This document shows, piece by piece, positions 1 to 8,511 of a stretch of 39,933 nt of DNA; within the stretch, counting starts at the first letter, position 1; the number at the start of each line of letters is the position of its first letter. The notes under the pieces are model-generated. The model was not told the origin of the DNA. It searched no databases and saw only the letters and a list, made by a program, of their open reading frames with translations. The DNA is from Chloroflexota bacterium (GTDB lineage: Bacteria > Chloroflexota > Anaerolineae > Anaerolineales > Villigracilaceae). A program made the translations under genes and the position numbers. The stretch spans positions 1 through 39,933 of the forward strand of contig JAEWVF010000115.1 of assembly GCA_023459215.1 (NCBI GenBank), in the 5' to 3' direction.

Positions 1-126
1 CGACTGGTGGCCTCGTCCGAAAAAATCCGCCGTGAGTTGGGCTGGAAGCCCCAGCACGATAACATGCTCGATATCCTGGGTTCGGCCTGGGAATGGCACA
101 AGAGCCATCCCAAAGGATACGCCTAA
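1..126 (+). CDS. galE: UDP-glucose 4-epimerase, C-terminal end (partial)
   Basis: The window opens inside a reading frame that ends with TAA at 124-126. The 41 visible residues contain SSEKIRRELGWKP and end in a WEWHKSHPKGY tail. This is the characteristic C-terminus of GalE, the NAD-dependent SDR epimerase that interconverts UDP-glucose and UDP-galactose in the cytoplasm. The Rossmann fold and the catalytic Ser-Tyr-Lys residues lie upstream of the window, so activity cannot be judged here. Another nucleotide-sugar epimerase with the same tail is possible but less likely. Confidence 0.75.
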   Translation, partial: RLVASSEKIRRELGWKPQHDNMLDILGSAWEWHKSHPKGYA

Positions 127-128
127 AC

Positions 129-779
129 ATGCTGATTACTTTCCTGGTGGTGCTGCTCGGTTGGCTGCTCTCGCTGGCGCTGCATGAGTTTTCGCACGCC
201 TTCGTCGCCTATCGCGGCGGCGATTGGACGGTCAAGGAAAAGGGTTATCTCGATTTTGACCTGTTCAAATACACCCACCCGGTTTACTCGTTCCTGCTAC
301 CGATGATTTTCCTGCTCATGGGCGGAATCGGCCTGCCGGGCGGCGCAGTTTACATCGAGACCTGGCGGCTGCGCTCACGCTGGTGGGAAACGGCCGTTTC
401 GCTGGCCGGGCCGGCCTCGAACCTGCTGATTGCCATCCTGCTTGGCCTGGCGCTGCAATTTGAAGCGGTTGCCAATTCCCTGGTTGGGCCGGGACTGGCT
501 TTCCTGGCCGTTTTACAAGTGACCGCAGCCCTGTTCAATATGCTGCCCATCCCGCCCTTTGACGGGTATGGTTCGCTGCGGCCGCACCTGAACCAGCCCC
601 TGCGCATGCAAATGGAAGAATTTGGCCGCTACTCGCTGTTGATTGTGCTGGCGCTCTTCTGGTTTGTCCCCGCGGTGAGCGATGCCTTCTGGCTGGCGGT
701 TTACTCGGTCGCCGACCTGTTGGGCATCCCCTTTTGGCTGGGCTGGGTCGGCTATGATGAGTTCATGTTCTGGCGATAA
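129..779 (+). CDS. M50/site-2-protease family membrane metalloprotease
   Basis: A 216-residue integral membrane protein of the M50 (site-2 protease) family, which cleaves substrates within the membrane. The zinc site HEFSH is at residues 19-23 (His19, Glu20, His23), and the second motif NMLPIPPFDG is at 137-146, with Asp145 as the third ligand. AGPASN at 93-98 is also typical of the family. I place the start at 129, three bases after the galE stop, because the longer frame from 93 would overlap galE and adds a hydrophilic, non-family N-terminus. No PDZ domain is present, so this is the short Rv-type or YwhC-like form rather than RseP. Its substrate is unknown. A strong terminator follows. Confidence 0.85.
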   Translation: MLITFLVVLLGWLLSLALHEFSHAFVAYRGGDWTVKEKGYLDFDLFKYTHPVYSFLLPMIFLLMGGIGLPGGAVYIETWRLRSRWWETAVSLAGPASNLLIAILLGLALQFEAVANSLVGPGLAFLAVLQVTAALFNMLPIPPFDGYGSLRPHLNQPLRMQMEEFGRYSLLIVLALFWFVPAVSDAFWLAVYSVADLLGIPFWLGWVGYDEFMFWR

Positions 780-803
780 CCTGATTTAAACGGTAGTCAT
801 ATC

Positions 804-845
804 AAAACTGCATCCGCAAAATTATATCCGCGGATGCAGTTTTTT
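804..845 (+). terminator. Rho-independent terminator after the M50 gene
   Basis: The arm AAAACTGCATCCGC (804-817) pairs perfectly with GCGGATGCAGTTTT (830-843), followed by more T residues. The A-run before the stem lets it act in both directions, ending the convergent minus-strand membrane gene as well. Confidence 0.9.
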
Positions 846-848
846 ATT

Positions 849-1682
849 TCAGGAAATCTTACCCTTTTGCTCTGTGCCGGTTTTTCGCCAGGATGTTGAA
901 CCAAGGAACATGCCACCCCCAAAAATAGCAATCACGGGCAAGCCAATGCAAAAAACACCCAGCAACAACGGAGTCACCCATTCCAAGCCTCCAGAACCAA
1001 GATTCAAGGATTGCTGCATAGCATTTACCACGTCCATGTAAAAATTATCGCGTGAAGGTTGCAACAATACAAAAGGGTTTTGAGGGTTACTGATGAAGGG
1101 GCTGAGTCGCCAGGTCATTTGTGTGCCCACAAAGGCATATAAGCCAATCCACAACAGAAGTATCCAACGCCCTAGCGTTTGGCGGCCATCGTTCTTGGCT
1201 GGTTCCACCAGGGTCATGCCCCGCCAGAGAAAATAGACGCCAACCAGGCTGCTCAAACCAACAAAAATCACTGTCAAAAGCTGAAAAAAAGGGTAATTTT
1301 CAGAAGTTAACACAAAGAAAAATGAAATCGGGGATAGCCCAAGCAGAAGAAACGCAGTAACAGCAATCCCGGACAAAACGACTGTCAAAACCTGAATCAT
1401 ACGTAGCGGGGTTCCCAGCAGGGCCAACGAGAAAAAGTATAGAGCGGGCAGGCAAAAGATAATGGCGGAAAGAAACAAAACCGGCATTTTGACCGCCGCC
1501 GAAATCCCTTGCCAGAAGCTATGGGACAGTCCGGTAGCAAACCCATATACTGCCAATGAAAACAGCGAGGCGAGACCCAACTGAAAAGCTTTTTCAGGGA
1601 CATTCTCGTTATTTTGGATCGATCTGAAAAACTCATCAGGATCACGTAAAAAATCGGGCAAGACGGTAAAGATTTTTTGCAT
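849..1682 (-). CDS. Multi-pass membrane protein, Yip1-like
   Basis: A 277-residue protein with an amphipathic N-terminus (LPDFLRDPDEFF, about residues 8-19) followed by about six hydrophobic segments. This layout is typical of bacterial Yip1/DUF1282-like membrane proteins, whose biochemical role is not known. The start ATG at 1682 has a GGAGG ribosome site about ten bases upstream. It has more A+T than its neighbours and lies alone between two terminators, so it is probably transcribed by itself. The family call rests on topology only and is moderate at best. Confidence 0.55.
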   Translation of the reverse strand: MQKIFTVLPDFLRDPDEFFRSIQNNENVPEKAFQLGLASLFSLAVYGFATGLSHSFWQGISAAVKMPVLFLSAIIFCLPALYFFSLALLGTPLRMIQVLTVVLSGIAVTAFLLLGLSPISFFFVLTSENYPFFQLLTVIFVGLSSLVGVYFLWRGMTLVEPAKNDGRQTLGRWILLLWIGLYAFVGTQMTWRLSPFISNPQNPFVLLQPSRDNFYMDVVNAMQQSLNLGSGGLEWVTPLLLGVFCIGLPVIAIFGGGMFLGSTSWRKTGTEQKGKIS

Positions 1683-1701
1683 GGCGGGTATCCTCCGTTA
1701 T

Positions 1702-1740
1702 AAAAATCAATGGCGTGAGCCAGATTGCTCACGCCATTGA
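1702..1740 (-). terminator. Terminator of the AOR-family gene (minus strand)
   Basis: TCAATGGCGTGAGC (1707-1720) and GCTCACGCCATTGA (1727-1740) form a perfect 14-bp stem with a 6-base loop. On the minus strand the stem is followed directly by TTTTTAT, so it ends transcription of the AOR-family gene that stops at 1822. It sits just upstream of the Yip1-like gene. Confidence 0.85.
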
Positions 1741-1821
1741 TAATATGTTCTTTTTGTTCCAGCGAGTAACAAAAGCTCTCAAAAACACTTCAGGTTTCTT
1801 GCTGAGATTTTTTACAACGCC

Positions 1822-3798
1822 TTATTTCGGAATCTTGCCTAACTGCCCAGGCGTAAAATTATCAGGAATGGCCTGCGCGCCGGCCTCGAACCCGGCCCGA
1901 ATCCCGGACAAGGTCTCCTCCCAGAAAGCGCGGGCAGCGGCGAATTTGTCGGCCCGGAAGCGCTCCAGCCAAGCGGCCAACTGCGGGTCTTTCAGTCCAT
2001 CCGCCTCCCACTGGACGAGGAAACCCATCACCAGGTCGATCACCCGCTCGCTCTCCCAAAAAACGATTTTGGCAGCCTCGCGCTCGAAGATTTCACGCGA
2101 AAGCTTGAACTGGTGCGCCTTGTAATCCACATCCAGGCCGTAATGGGCCTGGAGAATCTCATCAGTGATGACCTCTGACCACTTGCGATGGAAACGGCAG
2201 ATGCCGCTGTTCTCGTTGAACAATTCATACGTCATGCGTTCGACATTTTTGCGCCCCAGGCTTTCGGGCGGGACAAAATCGACCCCGTAATAAACGAAAT
2301 ATTTGCCCATCATCGGCATCGGGCTGAGCATTCCCGGCACCCAATACTGGTTGGGCACCATGCAGCCCTGCTCGCCGTGGCTGACAAACACCGCCCGGTC
2401 AATGCTGTGGATACCGTATGTCCGGTCCAGTTCCAGCGCCGCGGCGCGGATTCCCTGGCGGAAAATAACCGCCTTCGGCTCAAACAGGATCGCCCGCACC
2501 AGTTCCAGCGCATATTGGGCGTTGAGCATGCTGTCGTTGACGATATCGAACCCGGCCAGATCGTCAGCGTAGCTGAAACGCAGTTGGTCGGCAGGCGGGA
2601 AGCCAAATTCGCCAGGGTCGATCAAACCGTCAGAAACCAGTTCCATGATCCAGGCCAGCGTGCCGCCGCTCTGGATCGCATCGAAGCCCATCGCATCCAC
2701 GAAATCGTTGAGCAATTCCGCCGCGCGCTGGTCGAAAACACCCACCTGCGGCCCGAGCACGTGGTATGGCTCATAATCCTTCTTGTATTGACCATTCATC
2801 TTCTTGCAGACCACCGGGCATGGCTCGCCGCAATGCTGGAACTGCTTGGGCTTGATGGTTTCCTCGTTGAACTGCGCCAGGTAATGCTTTAGGATGAAAT
2901 TCTCATGCTGGCGCAGGCGCGATTCGACGCTCGCGTACATCGAGCGATAATTGAAGCTCAGGATGCGCTCGTTCAGGTCGCGCATATTTACGCCAAACGT
3001 GCCGCCGGTCTCGAACTCGGGCACATAGCGATATTTCTCGGTCACCGCCAGATCGGTCTGGATGGTTTTCTTGCCAAAATGCTCCAAAAAGTAGCGGTCG
3101 ATCTCGGCCGAGTCGCGCAAGTCAGGGTCGGCCCATTCGCCGCCAAAAACAATCGCGGCCACATTGTGATACTGGAACAGACGACTGCCCAATCCGCCGC
3201 GCCCGGCCCAATCGGCCACCGCCGTAAAAGCGCCCTTGCGCACCGGGCTGGAGCCAATCGCGCCCTCGTTCGTATATTTCGCCGCCGGCCCAACCGCGCA
3301 AATGCGGATTTTGTCTGGCGGGTATTCGTCGGCGTAGCGCTCGAAGAGCGCCTGCTGCAAGGCGAAGAAACCGCTCAAGGGCGCGCCGTCCGGGCTGGCA
3401 TAACCAGCCCAAAGCGCCTCCGCGTTGATCGGTTCCAGGCGCACATGGATTTCCCCAGCCTTATGGTTGAGCAGCACCACGCTCGGTTCGGCCGCCCGTC
3501 CGCGAAGGGCCACATAATTGACGCCCACGCCATGATAGGTATAGGCCGCGCCGCCCATGCTCGAAAGGTAAAACCCTTCCCACTGCGGACTCCAGGCCCC
3601 AAAAACCAGCCGCCGCGAACCGGGGATCGAACTGCCGGCCAGCAGGCCTTCGCCGAAGGTGAAACTATCCGGGTAAGTATTGAAGCGGTGCCAGGCATAA
3701 TCCGCCGGGCCAAGCACTTTTTCGTCGATTGGACGCAGATACCAGTTGCCATTATTGAGATGTACAGTTAATTCGCGTTGAATGATCGGGTAAATCAT
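1822..3798 (-). CDS. Aldehyde:ferredoxin oxidoreductase family protein (tungsten/molybdopterin)
   Basis: A 658-residue protein of the AOR family: cytoplasmic enzymes that oxidise aldehydes to acids, use a tungsto- or molybdo-bispterin cofactor, and pass electrons through a [4Fe-4S] cluster to ferredoxin. The cluster ligands are visible as CGEPCPVVC (Cys323, Cys327, Cys331) and a distal Cys534 in SGICRF. The pterin-binding N-terminal domain spans about residues 1-215 and ends in GRGGLGSRLFQ followed by VAAIVFGG. The first cluster spacing is C-x3-C-x3-C, where the Pyrococcus enzyme has C-x2-C-x3-C. The start ATG at 3798 is preceded by AAGGAG at good spacing. No maturation genes are adjacent. 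The substrate cannot be read from the sequence. Confidence 0.9.
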   Translation of the reverse strand: MIYPIIQRELTVHLNNGNWYLRPIDEKVLGPADYAWHRFNTYPDSFTFGEGLLAGSSIPGSRRLVFGAWSPQWEGFYLSSMGGAAYTYHGVGVNYVALRGRAAEPSVVLLNHKAGEIHVRLEPINAEALWAGYASPDGAPLSGFFALQQALFERYADEYPPDKIRICAVGPAAKYTNEGAIGSSPVRKGAFTAVADWAGRGGLGSRLFQYHNVAAIVFGGEWADPDLRDSAEIDRYFLEHFGKKTIQTDLAVTEKYRYVPEFETGGTFGVNMRDLNERILSFNYRSMYASVESRLRQHENFILKHYLAQFNEETIKPKQFQHCGEPCPVVCKKMNGQYKKDYEPYHVLGPQVGVFDQRAAELLNDFVDAMGFDAIQSGGTLAWIMELVSDGLIDPGEFGFPPADQLRFSYADDLAGFDIVNDSMLNAQYALELVRAILFEPKAVIFRQGIRAAALELDRTYGIHSIDRAVFVSHGEQGCMVPNQYWVPGMLSPMPMMGKYFVYYGVDFVPPESLGRKNVERMTYELFNENSGICRFHRKWSEVITDEILQAHYGLDVDYKAHQFKLSREIFEREAAKIVFWESERVIDLVMGFLVQWEADGLKDPQLAAWLERFRADKFAAARAFWEETLSGIRAGFEAGAQAIPDNFTPGQLGKIPK

Positions 3799-3815
3799 AC
3801 TTTCTCCTTGAACAC

Positions 3816-3849
3816 GCGGGTTATTTTACCCGCAATTCAGCCTTATAAT
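3816..3849 (+). promoter_or_regulatory. Divergent promoter region with TATAAT and a short dyad
   Basis: A perfect -10 box TATAAT lies at 3844-3849, ending six bases before the ATG of the NYN gene, so its transcript probably begins at or next to the start codon. The -35 is weak (TTATTT at 3821). A dyad GCGGGT (3816-3821)/ACCCGC (3828-3833) sits between this gene and the divergent AOR gene and could bind a regulator. Confidence 0.55.
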
Positions 3850-3855
3850 GTCGCC

Positions 3856-4344
3856 ATGCCAACCCTGATCGACGGACACAACCTCATCCCCAAAATGGGA
3901 TTGCGACTCGACTCTTTTGATGATGAATTGGAACTGGTTGCCCGCCTGAACGATTTCTGCCGCCTGAGCCGAAAAACCGGCCTGGAAGTGTACTTCGACG
4001 GAGCGCCCTCCCCGCAGGCTGGCTCCCGTAAAATGGGCCTGGTCAAAGCCCACTTCATCCGCGCCGGTCTGAGCGCCGACGATGCCATCCGCGACCGATT
4101 GCGCACTCTGGGCCGCGCTGCAAAAAACTGGAGCGTGGTCAGCTCCGATCGGCAAATCCAGGCCAATGCCCGCGCCGCCCATGCGGAAGTGATTTCATCC
4201 GAACAATTCGCCGCCCAGGTGATCAACACCCTGCGCGCCGGGCCGCCGCCGGGCGACAAAAAAAGCGCCATGAGCGAGGGCGAGCTGGCCGAATGGCTGT
4301 CCCTGTTTGGCGAGAAAAGCGCCAAAGACGGCTCAAAACTCTAA
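3856..4344 (+). CDS. NYN-domain (PIN-like) RNA nuclease, YacP-like
   Basis: A 162-residue protein of the NYN/PIN-like fold, related to the YacP/Rae1 family of metal-dependent ribonucleases. Conserved acidic positions are in place: Asp6 in LIDGHN, Asp48 in YFDG, Asp75/Asp76, and Asp98 in SSDR. The start was set at 3856 rather than 3778 because residues before MPTLIDGHN do not fit the family and TATAAT ends only six bases upstream, which places the earlier ATG before the transcription start. No Shine-Dalgarno sequence is seen, in line with a leaderless mRNA. The polar C-terminal tail (about 130-162) is outside the nuclease fold. The RNA target is unknown. Confidence 0.8.
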   Translation: MPTLIDGHNLIPKMGLRLDSFDDELELVARLNDFCRLSRKTGLEVYFDGAPSPQAGSRKMGLVKAHFIRAGLSADDAIRDRLRTLGRAAKNWSVVSSDRQIQANARAAHAEVISSEQFAAQVINTLRAGPPPGDKKSAMSEGELAEWLSLFGEKSAKDGSKL

Positions 4345-4495
4345 TGGATTATTAATACAAAATCGACCAAATTGGTTGTATATTATTATTACAACACTTG
4401 CTCCCCCTTTACCGGTATCGCAAGTGTCGTCCACCAAAAATGGTTTGCATGCCCCCCCCATGCCCGCCTGACGGTGGTGTCCCTCCCCCCTCAAG

Positions 4496-4530
4496 ATACC
4501 CCGCTATGTTCACAAGACATAGCGGGGTAT
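4496..4530. repeat. Perfect 14-bp hairpin between convergent genes, without T-run
   Basis: ATACCCCGCTATGT (4496-4509) pairs with ACATAGCGGGGTAT (4517-4530) around a 7-base loop. It lies just before the convergent GH5 stop at 4542. Neither strand has a T-run after the stem, so it is not a classical terminator, though it could still stop or stabilise transcripts. The rest of the gap 4345-4495 has no gene. It holds only small dyads such as ACACTTGC/GCAAGTGT and C-runs. Confidence 0.6.
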
Positions 4531-4541
4531 CGCTTAAGCAC

Positions 4542-5618
4542 TTAAGGAAGCAGGGCCTCTTTCAACGCGTTATTCCAATCCCTGTCCTGGCGGTCATAAA
4601 CGCCAAAACCGGCTCCAAACTCCCAATAGGCCCAGGAAAATTGTTTCAGTTCGGCCTGTTCACGGATATAAGCCGTCCAACGCGCGCGCGAGTCGAGGTC
4701 GGCTTTGTTGTAAGCGCCAAACTCGCCCAGTAATACCGGCAGGTTGCGCTCTGCGGCCCAACGGGCCACCTGGTCGAAATCATCCGCGACCTGCGCCTTC
4801 TCCTCCTGCGAACCGCCCCAGGTTCTGCCCAGCCAGGCATCGCTGCCCTCGGCCCATTCGGCCCCCTGATGAGTAAATTCGAACGGGTGGTAGTAATGGA
4901 ACGTGGCAATCAAGTGTTCATCATCGGCGGGGAGCTGCAAAAATTTGAGTTGGTCGAAGGCATTCCAAAATATCCCGCCTATGACAACTTCACGCTCAGG
5001 GTTGCTTTCGCGGACAACATTCAACAACTGCGCCACGACAGTATTCCACTGTGAGGCTGAAATGGTGTTATCCGGCTCATTAAAAAGCTCAAAAACAACC
5101 TCCGGTGGATAACCCTGATAATGTTCCGCAATTTGGCGCCAAATGGCAGCCAGTCTTTCCGGGCTGAGAGCCACTTCCGCCGATTGGGAGGCATAATGAT
5201 GAACATTGATGATGACAATCAAGTCGCGCTCGAGCGCCCAACCCAGCACCTCGTCCACCCTGGCGAAAAAAGCGAGGTCGATACTGTATGGAGCAGACTC
5301 GCCCGCGTGCTCGCCCCAACGAATGGGGATGCGCACAAAGTCGAAGCCGGCCTCGCGGATCAAATCGAAATATTCCTGCTCGATGCGCATCCCCCATTCG
5401 CCTTCGTTGGGCGCTTCGAGGGCATTCCCAAGGTTGACGCCTCGTCTCATCCGCTCCGGTATCCCGGTCTTGGGTTGGATGGTTGGGGTTGCTGGAGTCG
5501 GCGTAGGGGCCACAACCGCCGACTCCGTATCCCGAGGCTCAAGAGGCAGGGATGCCTGTGGAGCACAGGCCGAAAGCAGCAGGAAAACCAACAGCAACAG
5601 ACTTAATCGCTTAAACAT
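4542..5618 (-). CDS. Lipoprotein glycoside hydrolase family 5 (cellulase-like)
   Basis: A 358-residue secreted lipoprotein. The signal peptide MFKRLSLLLLVFLLLSAC ends in a lipobox with Cys18, followed by a Pro/Thr-rich linker (about 38-52) and a GH5 TIM barrel. Family hallmarks are RGVNLGNALE (59-68), IPIRW (97-101), NVHHY (138-142), the acid/base Glu181 in FELFNEP, HYYHPFEF (241-248) and the nucleophile Glu299 in LLGEFG. GH5 enzymes cleave beta-1,4-glucans or mannans; the exact substrate is unknown. The start at 5618 has AAAGGAAG upstream. A longer frame from 5705 would read through the divergent promoter and is rejected. The enzyme would be anchored outside the cell membrane. Confidence 0.88.
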   Translation of the reverse strand: MFKRLSLLLLVFLLLSACAPQASLPLEPRDTESAVVAPTPTPATPTIQPKTGIPERMRRGVNLGNALEAPNEGEWGMRIEQEYFDLIREAGFDFVRIPIRWGEHAGESAPYSIDLAFFARVDEVLGWALERDLIVIINVHHYASQSAEVALSPERLAAIWRQIAEHYQGYPPEVVFELFNEPDNTISASQWNTVVAQLLNVVRESNPEREVVIGGIFWNAFDQLKFLQLPADDEHLIATFHYYHPFEFTHQGAEWAEGSDAWLGRTWGGSQEEKAQVADDFDQVARWAAERNLPVLLGEFGAYNKADLDSRARWTAYIREQAELKQFSWAYWEFGAGFGVYDRQDRDWNNALKEALLP

Positions 5619-5670
5619 CGCTTCTTCTTCCTTTCCAGGTAAGAATTCTATTAGATTATCGTTGTCCAAC

Positions 5671-5699
5671 TTGCAAGCCAGAACCCAGGGGCATACAAT
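5671..5699 (+). promoter_or_regulatory. Promoter of the DnaJ-like gene
   Basis: TTGCAA (5671-5676) and TACAAT (5694-5699) are separated by exactly 17 bases. The ATG follows at 5707, seven bases after the -10, so the mRNA is probably leaderless or nearly so. Confidence 0.7.
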
Positions 5700-5706
5700 A
5701 AACATT

Positions 5707-6606
5707 ATGGATTATAAGGATTATTACAAGGTTTTGGGTGTCCCACGCTCGGCCAGCGCGGACGAAATCCGCTCCGCTTACCGCAAGCTGGCCATGAAAT
5801 ACCACCCTGACCGCAACGCCGGCGACAAGCAGGCCGAGGAGCGTTTCAAGGAGGCCAACGAGGCCTACCAGGTGCTTTCTGACCCGCAAAAACGCGCCCG
5901 CTACGATCAGTTGGGTTCGGCCTATTCATCCTGGCAAAGCCGCGGCGCGCCAGGCGGCGGTTTCGACTGGAGTCAATGGACCAGCGGACAGCCCGGCGCA
6001 GGCCAGGTCAACTTCGAAGACTTGTTCGGCGGTGCGGGAGGTTTTTCCGATTTCTTTAGCGCCATTTTCGGCGGAATGCCCAGCAGCGGCACGAGAGGCG
6101 GCAGCTTTAATCCGCGAATGGCGCGCCAGCAGGAGCAGCCGGTTAATATCTCGCTGCAAGAGGCTTATGCCGGAACCAGCCGCGTGCTTGAAAGCGCAGG
6201 CAGGCGGGTAACAGTACGCATCCCGGCAGGGGTTAAGACCGGGTCAAAAGTCCGCGCTGGTGGGGCGGCAGCCGATGGTTCGGACGTTTATCTCAAAATC
6301 AACGTGGATGCAGACCCAAACTTTGAGCGTAAAGAAGATGACCTTTACACCAACGCCAGCATCGATGTTTTCACCGCCCTGCTGGGCGGCGAGGCCGAAG
6401 TGCAAACCCTGAGCGGGAAAATCCGCATGACCATCCCGCCCGGCACACAGCCCGAGCAGATGATTCGCTTGAGCGGGCGCGGTATGCCGAAAGTAAAATC
6501 CCCCGACACGAAGGGCGACCTGTACGTGCGGGTCAAGATACACATCCCCAAAAATCTCAGCACGCGCCAAAAAGAGCTATTCGAGCAGGCGCGTACAGCC
6601 GAATAA
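5707..6606 (+). CDS. DnaJ/CbpA-type co-chaperone (class II, no zinc finger)
   Basis: A 299-residue Hsp40 co-chaperone that stimulates DnaK ATPase and delivers unfolded proteins. The J domain (residues 4-70) contains the HPD motif at 33-35. A Gly/Phe-rich linker (about 78-135) follows, then two beta-sandwich substrate-binding domains (about 140-295). The Cys-rich zinc finger of class I DnaJ is absent, so it resembles CbpA. The start MDYKDYYKVLGV matches the family, and the promoter lies directly upstream. The stop is 27 bases before the htrA-like gene, which suggests a two-gene protein-quality unit. No DnaK or GrpE gene lies in the window. Confidence 0.93.
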   Translation: MDYKDYYKVLGVPRSASADEIRSAYRKLAMKYHPDRNAGDKQAEERFKEANEAYQVLSDPQKRARYDQLGSAYSSWQSRGAPGGGFDWSQWTSGQPGAGQVNFEDLFGGAGGFSDFFSAIFGGMPSSGTRGGSFNPRMARQQEQPVNISLQEAYAGTSRVLESAGRRVTVRIPAGVKTGSKVRAGGAAADGSDVYLKINVDADPNFERKEDDLYTNASIDVFTALLGGEAEVQTLSGKIRMTIPPGTQPEQMIRLSGRGMPKVKSPDTKGDLYVRVKIHIPKNLSTRQKELFEQARTAE

Positions 6607-6633
6607 CGGTAGCATTCCCACAGGAGTATATCC

Positions 6634-7788
6634 ATGAATAGAAAATTTGCCTTATTGGTAGCCGTCAGTATGCTCTTACTGGCATCACTGGCTTGCCGCG
6701 CTCTTGTCCCTGGCGAAAGCGGAACAGGTCTGGACCTGCCAGCCATTCAGTCGCAGGCAACCCTCGCCCCTCTGCCGGTCAGTCCCGACCTGCTCGAAGA
6801 GCAGAATTTGCTGGTCAGCCTGTACGAGCGTGTTTATCCTGGTGTGGTTTCACTGCAAGTCCTGACTGAAAATGGCGGCGGACAAGGCTCCGGATTTGTT
6901 TTCGATAAAGAGGGACATATCGTCACCAATTACCATGTCGTTGAGAATGCTTCGCAAATCGAGGTGATCTTCTCGACCGGTTTCCGCACCTACGGCGAAG
7001 TCCGCGGGGTGGACCTGGACTCAGACCTGGCGGTGGTTAAAGTTGATGTGCCCGAAGATACCCTGTTCCCACTGGCGCTCGGCGACTCGAATGTTCTGCG
7101 CGTTGGGCAAACGGTGGTCGCCATCGGCAACCCCTTCGGTTTGAGCGGCACCATGACCACCGGCATTGTATCGGCCCTCGGGCGCACCCTGCCATCTGAC
7201 CGCCAGGCGCCAGGTGGAGGCGTGTTCAACGCCGCCGACCTGATCCAGACCGACGCGGCCATCAATCCCGGCAACTCAGGCGGGCCGCTCTTTAACCTGA
7301 ACGGGGAAGTGATTGGCATCAATCGCGCCATTCGCACCGTTGCCAGCAACAGCCAGGGCGAACCGGTCAACTCAGGCATCGGTTTTGCGATTTCGGTCAA
7401 CATCGTCAAGCGGGTCGCCCCAGGCATCATTGCCAACGGCAAATATGATTATCCGTACATGGGCATCGCTTCAATCAGCGAATTTTCGATTGAAATGATC
7501 GAGGCCCTTAAACTGCCGCAATTCACCGGCCTGTATGTGACCAGCGTCCAACCGGGCAGCCCGGCAGAACAGGCCGGACTGCGCGCCGGGGAGGAAGCAA
7601 CCTCCATCCAGGGATTGCTGGCTGGCGGCGACCTGATTATCGCCATCGACGGGCGCGCCGTCAAAACTTACGATGAACTGATGCGCTATCTCGTTTCAAA
7701 CAAAGGCCCCGGCGATGATGTTGTCCTGACCATCTTGCGCGCAGGGGAACAGATCGAAGTTTCCTTAACCCTGGATAAACGGCCCTAA
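6634..7788 (+). CDS. htrA: HtrA/Deg-family serine protease, lipoprotein with PDZ domain
   Basis: A 384-residue S1C serine protease that degrades or refolds damaged proteins outside the membrane. The signal peptide ends in the lipobox LASLAC (Cys21), so it is membrane-tethered by lipid rather than by a helix. The catalytic triad is complete: His101 in TNYHVV, Asp131 in LDSDLAVV and Ser215 in NPGNSGGP. A single C-terminal PDZ domain (about 285-375) includes TGLYVTSVQPGSPAEQAGL. The ATG at 6634 is preceded by AGGAG. It lies 27 bases after the DnaJ-like gene and is followed by a strong terminator. Confidence 0.93.
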   Translation: MNRKFALLVAVSMLLLASLACRALVPGESGTGLDLPAIQSQATLAPLPVSPDLLEEQNLLVSLYERVYPGVVSLQVLTENGGGQGSGFVFDKEGHIVTNYHVVENASQIEVIFSTGFRTYGEVRGVDLDSDLAVVKVDVPEDTLFPLALGDSNVLRVGQTVVAIGNPFGLSGTMTTGIVSALGRTLPSDRQAPGGGVFNAADLIQTDAAINPGNSGGPLFNLNGEVIGINRAIRTVASNSQGEPVNSGIGFAISVNIVKRVAPGIIANGKYDYPYMGIASISEFSIEMIEALKLPQFTGLYVTSVQPGSPAEQAGLRAGEEATSIQGLLAGGDLIIAIDGRAVKTYDELMRYLVSNKGPGDDVVLTILRAGEQIEVSLTLDKRP

Positions 7789-7809
7789 ACCGCAGGAAAA
7801 CCAGCAGCA

Positions 7810-7845
7810 AAAAACGCCGGGAAAATTTCCGGCGTTTTTGTTTTT
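7810..7845. terminator. Bidirectional terminator between htrA and the sulfite-oxidase-like gene
   Basis: AAAAACGCCGG (7810-7820) pairs with CCGGCGTTTTT (7829-7839), followed by GTTTTT. The A-run on the left gives a T-run on the other strand, so it can end both convergent genes. Confidence 0.9.
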
Positions 7846-7866
7846 ACAACCAGTGTTGAACTGCAA

Positions 7867-8508
7867 CTACCCAAAACGTTCCTCGCGCCAGACATCGGCG
7901 CGGTTGTGGTACCCGGCCTGCTCCCAGAAACCGCGCCGGTCGGCAGCCATAAATTCCAGCCCGCGCAGCCACTTGGCCCCTTTCCAAAAATAGGGTGTGG
8001 CAAGCTCTGATTTGTCAGGGATATGGCCGACCACCCCACGCAGGGGATAGCCATGATCGAGAGTCAGCGGCTCACCGTCAAAATGGGTTGCCAGGAGGAA
8101 ATTATCCTGCAAAACCACATCCAGCGGCAGGTTGGCGGTGAAACCGAACTCAGCATGCTGCATGACATATTTGGCAGACGGTTTGAGCTTGATCAGTCCC
8201 TGCTCGACCAGGGTTCGGACGGAAACGCCTTCCCAGCGGGTATCGAATTTGCTCCAGCGCGTTACGCAATGGATGTCCATCAGCAGGCTGGTGCGCGGAA
8301 GCTGGTTGAACTGCTCCCATGTCCAGCGCTTTTCTTCCTCGACCTCGCCCCAGACGCGAAAATCCCAGAGCGCAGGGTTGAAAGGCGGAACCGGCCCGTA
8401 ATGCAAGACCGGGAATTTCAAGGTCAGCGACTGCCCAGCCGGCAGGCGACCTTCATTGCGAACACGTTCTTCTTCTTTCCTGCGATCAGGACCTTCAAAC
8501 ATAAACAT
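7867..8508 (-). CDS. Sulfite-oxidase-like molybdopterin oxidoreductase
   Basis: A 213-residue cytoplasmic protein of the short sulfite-oxidase/YedY-like fold (COG2041). These proteins bind one Mo-molybdopterin through a conserved cysteine; here it is Cys81 in DIHCVTRWS. The LDHGYPLRGVV segment and the KGAKWLRGLEF end also fit the family. No Tat signal or heme domain is present, unlike MsrP or eukaryotic sulfite oxidase, and the electron partner is not evident. ATG at 8508 is chosen because AGGAG lies ten bases upstream; a second Met two codons later has poorer spacing. It is the last gene of the kinase-lyase-oxidase run. The substrate is unknown. Confidence 0.85.
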   Translation of the reverse strand: MFMFEGPDRRKEEERVRNEGRLPAGQSLTLKFPVLHYGPVPPFNPALWDFRVWGEVEEEKRWTWEQFNQLPRTSLLMDIHCVTRWSKFDTRWEGVSVRTLVEQGLIKLKPSAKYVMQHAEFGFTANLPLDVVLQDNFLLATHFDGEPLTLDHGYPLRGVVGHIPDKSELATPYFWKGAKWLRGLEFMAADRRGFWEQAGYHNRADVWREERFG

Positions 8509-8511
8509 AAT

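Noticed and set aside
2188..3771. Two long + strand frames (234 and 288 codons) opposite the AOR-family gene
   Set aside because: They mirror a real 658-residue gene and have no recognisable product.
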